Positions 57,382-64,000 of a stretch of 64,000 nt of DNA are shown here, piece by piece (position 1 is the first letter of the stretch; each line of letters opens with the position of its first letter). The notes below the pieces were generated by a model. That model saw only the letters and a list, made by a program, of their open reading frames with translations, was not told the origin of the DNA and made no database searches. Where the stretch lies: positions 124,001 to 188,000 of the forward strand of contig NZ_JXYA01000016.1 of NCBI RefSeq assembly GCF_000967655.1, given 5' to 3'. The position numbers and the translations under genes are program-made. The DNA comes from Pseudoalteromonas rubra (lineage in GTDB: Bacteria > Pseudomonadota > Gammaproteobacteria > Enterobacterales > Alteromonadaceae).

Positions 57382-57618
57382 CTACTTATACCGCTCAGGA
57401 AACATTTTTCTTATTATGATGCCTGACCATAGATTTGCGTCGATTTCTCTGTGCCTGATTGCGTGGCGATTTACAACATACATAATATCCATAATCAGCG
57501 CTGAAAAAGCGCCAGGGTTTCTGGAAAACTCTGTCTGCGCTTTTTCACAGTCACTATACACAGACTGAAATAATGGATTGTGTTCTAATTTTCTGGCAAG
57601 AGTTTCGTCATAGCCCAT
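57382..57618 (-). CDS. Small unrecognised soluble protein in the RND operon
   Basis: A 78-residue protein, MGYDETLARKLEHNPLFQS to FPERYK, helical with Asn/Arg/His clusters. The ATG at 57618 overlaps the end of the upstream gene by 11 bases. The frame extends further upstream to 57732, but that part is inside the neighbouring gene. No family is recognised. It has no TM or signal peptide. Confidence 0.5.
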   Translation of the reverse strand: MGYDETLARKLEHNPLFQSVYSDCEKAQTEFSRNPGAFSALIMDIMYVVNRHAIRHREIDANLWSGIIIRKMFPERYK

Positions 57619-57898
57619 GCATGATAGTCGGCTTCTTGTTTTCGTCTTTGGTTGCCTGAGCATTTTGCTCAAATTTAGGTCGCTGAGCTTGCCTCTTAAA
57701 CAATGTGACCACAAAGCAGACCAAAAACGCAAAGAGCATAACCGACATATAAACCTGTATATAGCTCACAACTCCCCCCTTATTTCCAGACATAAAAATA
57801 ACCATACCATAGATACAACCACCACATGAACGAGTTGCCATCAGTGAGCCTTTTACTAACCCACTGACGCACCCCATCACCGCAACAAATGAGCTCAT
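57608..57898 (-). CDS. Small Cys-containing membrane protein coupled to the RND pump
   Basis: A 96-residue protein with two hydrophobic segments (FVAVMGCVSGLVKGSLM and VVSYIQVYMSVMLFAFLVCFVVTLF) and a C25-GG-C28 motif (RSCGGCIYGMV) between. It starts on the ATG that shares one base with the RND stop (TGATG), so its translation is tied to the pump. The C-terminal ~30 residues are polar (KDENKKPT). No family is recognised; it may be an accessory subunit of the pump. Confidence 0.6.
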   Translation of the reverse strand: MSSFVAVMGCVSGLVKGSLMATRSCGGCIYGMVIFMSGNKGGVVSYIQVYMSVMLFAFLVCFVVTLFKRQAQRPKFEQNAQATKDENKKPTIMHGL

Positions 57899-60800
57899 CA
57901 AGCGCTTTTGCGTATTAGCTGTGTTGCGCCCTGTTGGCTTGTAACCCAGGGTAAGGAAAGCAAAGCAATCATAAGCAGCAGGCCGAGCGTTATATTGGTC
58001 AACATGCCGCCTATGATAACAACCGCCAAACCTTGGTATATTTCGGAGCTCGTCGCGCCAGGCAGTAGCAAGGGCATCATGCCCACAATACTGGTCAGCG
58101 TACTTAACAGAATCGCTCTCTTTCTATGTGTGATAGCGCTGCTAATGGCTTCGATTCGGGATGCGGACAAAGCCAAATTATCCATAAAGGAAGACACCAA
58201 TAGGATGCCATTATTGATCACCAATCCCATAAGCATGATGAAGCCAATGATGGTGATCATATCCAGGTTTTGATACCGAATTAGGCCAAATAAATACACG
58301 GCTAACAGGCCACCCGCCATTGAAATTGGCAAGCTGAGCATCACCACAAGCGTTGCTTTAACGGACTTAATAAACCACCAAATCAAACCGAATAAGATCA
58401 CAATTGAGATAGCCAATATCTGCGCAAATTCGCTCATGAATGTGCCCATATCATCGGTGCTGCCTCGGTATTGTACAGCGACATCAAAAATTTGTTTTTG
58501 CTCGAAAAAGTCCGCAACATGGCCTTTTAGAATGGTGATAAACTTGCCAATTGGCATTGTCTCTGGGGCTTCAATATACAGCGAAGCGACCTGCTCGCTG
58601 TTAACACGCATAATCAATGAATCCGTTGGCTTCATTGCCCCTTGCGTTAATTCACCTAACCTTCGCAAGTTACCATCGGGAGTGATCACCTGACGACTCA
58701 GCAAGTCATCAACTGATGTCACCTCACGACCTTTAACATAGGCAGCAACTGCCCGGCCTTGGTTAAAGTAATCACCAATGTAATACCCATAACTCATGGC
58801 GACTAAGTAGTTATTAAGTTGCTGAACACTCATGTCTACAAATGCCAGTTTCTCTTTTTCTGGCGTGAACTCAATCACTACATCGCTTTTGACAATTTCA
58901 CTATTCTCAAAGACTTCGGCACCTTGCAACTTTTCAGTTAAGTACGCCATGAGTTCAACACCGACACGGGTTAAGGTCGACAGCTCAGGGCCAACTAAAT
59001 CAACTTCAATGGCTCTGTGGTTAGGTAGAGCAAGTTCAAGTAGTGCTTCTTTTTCAGCGCTACCACGGACCCCAACAATCGATGCGAGGATAGTGCTATT
59101 CAGCCAGTCATCATAAATCTCAACGGGAATATTCTTATTTGTGGCAAAATTCAAGAAACAACCTCTGGCAACACAGCGTTGCGTGAAATAATCAAATTCC
59201 GGTGCCGTATTATTTTCGATGGAGCTCAGAATGGCCTTGTTAATAGGGTCTGCCACTTGGCGTTCGATGGCCCTGGCCGATAAGTTCTTTTCAAATCGAA
59301 CAAACGCAGTTACATCTCTCACCTGCGGGTTTGGCAGAACATCGAGTTCAGGTCTGAAAAACATCACCGAACACACAGTGAAAAGCACACCAAGTACAAT
59401 AGACCCCATCGCCAAAGCGGGATTGCTCAATAAGGTCACAAACTTGTATGACTTTGTCTCTTGCGATTTAATTTCATATCGATTCTCAATATTGAATGCG
59501 GTGCACAGAGCAGGCAGTACATAGAGTGAATAAACCAAAGAAGCCACTAACGCAATTGAAATCACAAAAGCGAGATCTTCAAACAACTGCCCCTCTTTTG
59601 AGCTCATCAGCACGATGGGGATAAAGATTAAAACACTGGTCAATGTTGAAGAGATCAGTGCAGAGCGTACTCTCATCAAGCCTTTATACATATGTTCAAA
59701 ACTGAATTTTCGCTTTAATTCTCGTTGAATGCTTTCGATGGTGATGATGGAGGCATCCACTATCAGCCCCACGGATAAAGAGATCCCGGCTAACGAGATC
59801 AAATGCAATTGTTTATCCGCAACCCACATCGCAATGAAGACAATCGACAGGGAGAATGGCACACTGGCAAACACCAATCCAATCGACGGCACATTGCGAA
59901 TAAACGCAAAGATAGCGATGCAAGCCAACGCCAGGCCAAGCATTGAACTGAACGAAATGAACTTGATCGAGTCGATAATAGCCAGTGAGTTATCCATGCG
60001 CAGATCCACTCTAAAGCCACTTCTTTTTTCGAGTTTTTGGTTCATTTCCACCAGCTTCTCTTTCACCAAACTGATCGTTTCAAGTACATCAACGTCGCTA
60101 GTCGGCTGGATAAAGAAAAACATGGCAGATCTGCCGTTATAGGAAGTAGGCAGCCACTCTTCGTCCTCGATGATTTCCGTGGTGGCAACGTCTTTAACGC
60201 GTACTAGCTGTTGCCCGTTCGCTTTGATGATCACTTCACCAAGTTGCGCGAGCTTTTCTTCTCCTTTAAACACCATCTGATAAGCACGTTTACCCAGGTG
60301 TAGCTTGTCTCCCGACTGGTCATACAACTCATCCAGTGCGGTAATTACCTCATCGATCGTCACATTGTTGTGTACTAATTTTTGTTCATCAAACAGGATA
60401 TTTAAGCGCAAGCGAGTACTTTGATTCGGCACCTTGACCGCTGCAACCCCTTTAATTCCGATAAGCGCCGGTTCTACTTCATCTTTGAAGACTTCAATAA
60501 AGTCTACGGTAGGCACATCGTCGCGAGCATGAAGAAAAAACGACGCCAAAGTCGAACTGGCACCGTTACTAAAGTCAAAAATCAAAGGTTTAGGCGCTTC
60601 CAAAGGCCAATTGGGCACTTGGTTTACTTTAGTTTGGATCTCCGAATAGGCTTTGGCCATATCCGTGTTGCTGTGAAAAGTGACGCTTGTCCAGGATTGA
60701 CCCTTTTCGACCCAGGACACGGTACTCTTCACGTTAGCTATCCCTGCTAACTCTCTTTCTAGTGGTATTATCAGAGACTTTTCAACTTCGCTGATCGACT

Positions 60801-60951
60801 TCCCGGGCCAGGTGACTGCCAGGCCTATCTCTGGCAACTTCATTTCGGGCAATAGCACTTTAGCAACCCGCTGTGAGCTCATAATGCCAATGACTAAGCA
60901 CAGGGCCGCAATAAATAAGATAGGCACCTGATATTTTTTTAACGCATTCAT
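57898..60951 (-). CDS. RND efflux permease (AcrB/HAE family)
   Basis: A 1017-residue inner-membrane transporter of the RND family. Two halves of six TM helices each flank large periplasmic loops (about 35-330 and 555-865). TM4 has SLSVGLIVDASIITIES (one Asp, where AcrB has D407-D408) and TM10 has LMGLVINNGILLV, where AcrB has Lys; VDx/NN forms occur in other HAE pumps. Periplasmic C-x4-C (CVARGC) may form a disulfide. It is encoded 16 bases after the adaptor gene; no outer-membrane channel gene is present, so it probably uses a TolC-type channel encoded elsewhere. Substrate unknown. Confidence 0.92.
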   Translation of the reverse strand: MNALKKYQVPILFIAALCLVIGIMSSQRVAKVLLPEMKLPEIGLAVTWPGKSISEVEKSLIIPLERELAGIANVKSTVSWVEKGQSWTSVTFHSNTDMAKAYSEIQTKVNQVPNWPLEAPKPLIFDFSNGASSTLASFFLHARDDVPTVDFIEVFKDEVEPALIGIKGVAAVKVPNQSTRLRLNILFDEQKLVHNNVTIDEVITALDELYDQSGDKLHLGKRAYQMVFKGEEKLAQLGEVIIKANGQQLVRVKDVATTEIIEDEEWLPTSYNGRSAMFFFIQPTSDVDVLETISLVKEKLVEMNQKLEKRSGFRVDLRMDNSLAIIDSIKFISFSSMLGLALACIAIFAFIRNVPSIGLVFASVPFSLSIVFIAMWVADKQLHLISLAGISLSVGLIVDASIITIESIQRELKRKFSFEHMYKGLMRVRSALISSTLTSVLIFIPIVLMSSKEGQLFEDLAFVISIALVASLVYSLYVLPALCTAFNIENRYEIKSQETKSYKFVTLLSNPALAMGSIVLGVLFTVCSVMFFRPELDVLPNPQVRDVTAFVRFEKNLSARAIERQVADPINKAILSSIENNTAPEFDYFTQRCVARGCFLNFATNKNIPVEIYDDWLNSTILASIVGVRGSAEKEALLELALPNHRAIEVDLVGPELSTLTRVGVELMAYLTEKLQGAEVFENSEIVKSDVVIEFTPEKEKLAFVDMSVQQLNNYLVAMSYGYYIGDYFNQGRAVAAYVKGREVTSVDDLLSRQVITPDGNLRRLGELTQGAMKPTDSLIMRVNSEQVASLYIEAPETMPIGKFITILKGHVADFFEQKQIFDVAVQYRGSTDDMGTFMSEFAQILAISIVILFGLIWWFIKSVKATLVVMLSLPISMAGGLLAVYLFGLIRYQNLDMITIIGFIMLMGLVINNGILLVSSFMDNLALSASRIEAISSAITHRKRAILLSTLTSIVGMMPLLLPGATSSEIYQGLAVVIIGGMLTNITLGLLLMIALLSLPWVTSQQGATQLIRKSA

Positions 60952-60967
60952 TAACTAATTTGCCCCA

Positions 60968-62008
60968 CTACAAAGTACTGTTCACAAGTTCAACCGTTTC
61001 GCCGTCAGACAACATGTTGGCGCCCCGCACGACTAACCGCATACCATGGGTTAAGGCACCAGAAACCGTCGTCCTGGCATTAAATGACGTACCCTCGACC
61101 ATGTTTACTTCAACGCGCGATGCAGACTTGTTATCATCAATCGCCCAAACATAGGAACTGCCATCCAAGTCAAAATTCAAAGCGTCGGCAGAGATACGAA
61201 ATAACTTCTGCTGCGTGGTATGCACCATTTCAACACTTAAACGCTGACCAACATCGAGCGCTGAACCGTCTGGCTCGTTAAGGTAAATTCGCTTACTCTG
61301 GGTGTTTGTATTGACCACGTTACTCACTCTCTTGAGTTTGAGTGGTTGGCGGTTATATGAGAAGCTAGCCTGCTCATAGGTGCCATGAGTGGCAAATGAA
61401 AGCGGCATATCACACACGACTTCGTTATCACTCAATGGGCTTAATTGTGCAACCGGCTCTCCGCGACTCACAAACTGACCCAATTTGCTTAAGTGACGCT
61501 CTACTTCGAAATCCCCAGGTGCGCGCAATTGTGCTTTTTCACTATCCCGGGATAGCCTTGCAATTTCACTCTCTGCCAAGGCGATTTCCGCCATACTGGT
61601 TTTAACCTGCCATTTGAGCCGGTGTAATTCTGAAGGAGAAACGTGCTCACCTTGGTTTTTACGGCGCTCATACTCACTTTGGTGGAATGCCAGGTCGTGT
61701 CGTCTTTGCTCTAGTTTAATTTGTTTTTGTTGTAGTTCATTTTGTACGTAGAAATTGTCCTGGCTCGCGACCAGTTGGTTTTTTTTGACCTGGCTGCCAA
61801 CGGGCAAAATTGACGTTAACTCAGCATCAACCGCAGCAGATAACACAAAGGTCCGCTGCGACATAAATTCACATGATAGAGACGATATCGCCCCGTTTTC
61901 GACTTCCTCTGCTTGTTCCACAAAGACAGCCACCCCCTGGCCTTCTTCGGCAAAGATATTCATTGCGCTTAACAAACAGCAAATCAGTGCGATGTTTTGA
62001 AATTTCAC
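60968..62008 (-). CDS. RND efflux periplasmic adaptor (HlyD/MFP-like)
   Basis: A 346-residue exported adaptor. Signal peptide MKFQNIALICCLLSAMNIFA (initiation codon GTG), then a barrel-sandwich hybrid (LTSILPVGSQVKKNQLVASQD), a hairpin of coiled coil (about 105-175, LQQKQIKLEQRRHDLAFHQSEYERR), the return strand (AQLRAPGDFEVERHLSKLGQFVSRGEPVAQLS) and a beta-barrel region. GTG at 62008 has AAGGAG eight bases upstream, better than an ATG at 62044. First gene of the RND operon. Confidence 0.88.
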   Translation of the reverse strand: MKFQNIALICCLLSAMNIFAEEGQGVAVFVEQAEEVENGAISSLSCEFMSQRTFVLSAAVDAELTSILPVGSQVKKNQLVASQDNFYVQNELQQKQIKLEQRRHDLAFHQSEYERRKNQGEHVSPSELHRLKWQVKTSMAEIALAESEIARLSRDSEKAQLRAPGDFEVERHLSKLGQFVSRGEPVAQLSPLSDNEVVCDMPLSFATHGTYEQASFSYNRQPLKLKRVSNVVNTNTQSKRIYLNEPDGSALDVGQRLSVEMVHTTQQKLFRISADALNFDLDGSSYVWAIDDNKSASRVEVNMVEGTSFNARTTVSGALTHGMRLVVRGANMLSDGETVELVNSTL

Positions 62009-62662
62009 GGTGATAACTCCTTTTAAAATAAGGTCGATAGACATGGTTCAATACAGTCCTTTCGTAAGTAGGCTCATCAGTCGTCGAGCAATCGTCAACA
62101 TATGACGGTTAGATTAACTTCGCGCAGTCACTTTTATATTTAAGATTGCGGAACATCTGACTACACTTCGGTTACTTGCTCTGAACTGTGGTAGCAAGTT
62201 CACTAGCGCTTTGCGACTACCAAAAGAACATCAAACTCAGTCATGATGGTGTAAGTTGATGAAAAAGGATGAGAAAACTTGGCCATTAAATACCTCTATA
62301 CTTGTTGTTTTTATACTTTAACGGTGCGTGAACTATACACAAACAAAATGATAAGTACATATTTGGACTACTAGAAACGCATTCACGTAAAGTGGCAAAA
62401 AGCTTTGGTAACAGCTGGTACGCTCGGTTAATTGAGTATGAGTTCCTCCGTTATTACCCATCAGCCAATAGTATCAACCTAGTCCTGCCGCGGTACGAAC
62501 CAAAGGGTTGCAGCGCGGCATGTTCAACTATTTAAAACTGACCAAACGTTATTCACCCAGAATAGGGTCAACAAATGTAATCCACTGTAATTTAGTAAAT
62601 GGCTAACCTTGACTATGGTTTAGCGCGACGAGCGGTAGAACCTAAATCAACGAGGAATTGAG
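62009..62662. other. Long divergent intergenic region
   Basis: About 650 bases between the RND operon and the phospholipase-like gene. Very short frames occur (for instance about 20 codons from 62260 on the plus strand) but none has a convincing ribosome-binding site, so none is called. The promoter regions for both divergent units must be here. I saw no palindrome longer than about 6 bp and no terminator. Confidence 0.4.
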
Positions 62663-64000
62663 ATGAGCGAACAAATCCCAAATGACCAAACCAAAGCTGA
62701 TCCCACATGGCGCAAACGTAAATGGTCTGACGTTCAGGTTAGCGGTAAGTGGTTGGCAACCCAGACCAGTAATAAAACCACAGATTTCATTACTCAGGGT
62801 AATACGCCTGGTAACGTCGGCATTTGCTTTTCCGGTGGCGGCTCCATAGCCATGATTGCAGCACTCGGTCAGATGCGCGCACTCAACGATATGGGGGTAC
62901 TTGGTCAGGCACGGGCAGTTTCAACCGTATCTGGTGGCAGCTGGGCTGTTGTACCTTTTACTTATCTGCCCGATCACATCGACGATGCAACTTTTCTCGG
63001 CCCTTTTGTGGAAGATCCTTCCACGCTGACATTAAGTACTCTAGATTACGCACCATCGGGCTATCTCGGCACAACCGTCACTCTGGATGGCATTAAGTGG
63101 GATAACATGGCGTATTCGGCTGGAAAGTTATATGTTAACCCATACTTTCCAAACAACCGGATCTGGAATTATCAAATAGCAAAGAACATTCTGGAACCAT
63201 CAGGACTGTCTTCCACTCATTTCGACGGACTTATGACGCCAGTCATAGAAACCGCATGGTTTGCGTATAGTCAGGCAGATGCAGCATACATAAAAGCACA
63301 GAACCCGGGGTTACCTGACACAGTGCACACTTATCAGCAAAGTGAGGGGCGTATAAAACGACCCTTCCATTTGTGCAATACAGCCGCATTTATTACCCCG
63401 AATACAAACCCGCAAACCGGTGATATGTTGGCGCCCGTCCAGTGCACCGCTATCGCAACAGGCATCTTTGCTGACGACTTAGGTACTGTGGAAACGACGG
63501 CTACTGATTTACAACAGGTTGGTGGCGGTTTAGTGTCAAGTTATTGTTTTGACACTAAACTCACCTCCTCGGCTAAGTCCAACATCAATGCCAAACTGCC
63601 CCTGAATAATGACAATCAGGTCTCAGCGTTTTCGCTGGCTGATATTACCGCCAATAGCAGCGCGTTTTTTGCAACGGCCATTCAAGGAATGGATGGCATA
63701 GATCCTAAATATAATTACTGGTCAGCGGCAGATGTTGCTGAGGAAAAGCCGGGTGTGGCTGCGCGCTTTGCCGATGGCGGTGGCATTGAAGACAATGTTA
63801 TCGCCAACCTGCTTGCCTTTGACGACATTGATCAGGTGCTGTCGTTCTCAAACGCACTGCAAAGTGTTTACCGTGATCCGGATAACTCAGACAACAGCTG
63901 GAATATTGTGGTTGATATATGGCTGCCCACTTTATTTGGATATACCCCCTACCAGCACACAGGTAATAAAGCAGGTCTGCCTACTGGCTATCATCAATAT
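62663..64000 (+). CDS. Cytosolic phospholipase A2/patatin-like protein, N-terminal 446 codons (runs off right edge)
   Basis: The frame opened by the ATG at 62663 (GAGG seven bases upstream) is uninterrupted to the window end. No signal peptide is present. The lipase core is clear: oxyanion loop GICFSGGGSIAMIAALGQMRAL (residues ~53-74), nucleophile Ser90 in STVSGGSWAVVP, and the second catalytic residue Asp371 in FADGGGIEDNVIANLLAF. The GGGS...SGGSW pair and the spacing of about 280 residues between Ser and Asp, with LDGIKW and an extended middle, are closer to eukaryotic group IV cPLA2 than to short bacterial patatins. Would hydrolyse phospholipid or lysophospholipid acyl chains. Confidence 0.8.
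   Translation, partial: MSEQIPNDQTKADPTWRKRKWSDVQVSGKWLATQTSNKTTDFITQGNTPGNVGICFSGGGSIAMIAALGQMRALNDMGVLGQARAVSTVSGGSWAVVPFTYLPDHIDDATFLGPFVEDPSTLTLSTLDYAPSGYLGTTVTLDGIKWDNMAYSAGKLYVNPYFPNNRIWNYQIAKNILEPSGLSSTHFDGLMTPVIETAWFAYSQADAAYIKAQNPGLPDTVHTYQQSEGRIKRPFHLCNTAAFITPNTNPQTGDMLAPVQCTAIATGIFADDLGTVETTATDLQQVGGGLVSSYCFDTKLTSSAKSNINAKLPLNNDNQVSAFSLADITANSSAFFATAIQGMDGIDPKYNYWSAADVAEEKPGVAARFADGGGIEDNVIANLLAFDDIDQVLSFSNALQSVYRDPDNSDNSWNIVVDIWLPTLFGYTPYQHTGNKAGLPTGYHQY

Overview
The window reads as chromosomal DNA of a marine gammaproteobacterium of the Alteromonadales, most likely Pseudoalteromonas. This rests on the core gene order lrp-ftsK-lolA-rarA-crcB-serS, the rmf/fabA pair, and an accessory set typical of that group (many secreted peptidases, rhombosortase, orphan periplasmic binding proteins, MCPs, an RND pump). 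The genus is an inference; no rRNA is present. I saw no tRNA, rRNA, insertion sequence, prophage or CRISPR array. Both edges cut a gene: mfd on the left (minus strand) and a phospholipase-like gene on the right (plus strand).

Layout. 1-9.1 kb: mfd (partial), the agmatine operon aguA-aguB, a PilZ protein downstream of an MCP, a DUF4382 lipoprotein, an HDOD protein, and alanine dehydrogenase divergent from lrp. 9.1-16.1 kb: ftsK-lolA-rarA-crcB-serS, tightly packed from ftsK to crcB. 16.1-17.4 kb: rmf and fabA, with a recognisable FabR-type operator before fabA. 17.7-21.5 kb: a duplicated pterin-synthase-like protein, an M23 peptidase and a thioesterase in overlapping frames, then a GNAT and an unknown membrane protein. 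21.5-27.1 kb: a minus-strand operon of response regulator, MoxR ATPase, DUF58, TgpA transglutaminase and a Na+/H+ antiporter-family permease. 27.1-36.6 kb: two orphan solute-binding proteins, miaE, sulfotransferase-MAPEG, SIMPL protein, malic enzyme, gamma-glutamyltransferase and rhombosortase. 36.6-42.1 kb: S9 peptidase, YeiH-type transporter, purE-purK.

42.1-46.6 kb holds two TetR modules, each beside a small membrane protein gene whose promoter is covered by paired palindromes, with a PepSY/DUF3649/DUF3325 iron-uptake-type operon behind a Fur-like box between them. 46.6-55.6 kb: lone flippase, membrane-anchored glutaredoxin, TPR protein, a secreted fibrinogen-like protein, trhO, a DEAD-box helicase with a CvfB-like S1 protein, and a small secreted protein. 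55.6-62.0 kb: a GNAT and an RND efflux operon (adaptor, permease) that runs on into three unrecognised genes. 62.7-64.0 kb: the first 446 codons of a eukaryote-like cytosolic phospholipase A2/patatin-type protein.

The best candidates for something undescribed are the RND operon with its three coupled unknown genes, the TetR-controlled 69-residue membrane protein with its doubled operator, the pterin-synthase-like protein with its active site divided between two repeats, and the cPLA2-like enzyme. All functions come from reading motifs and from family knowledge; no search was run. Many genes start at TTG or GTG, and starts were set by ribosome-binding sites and family length where possible.
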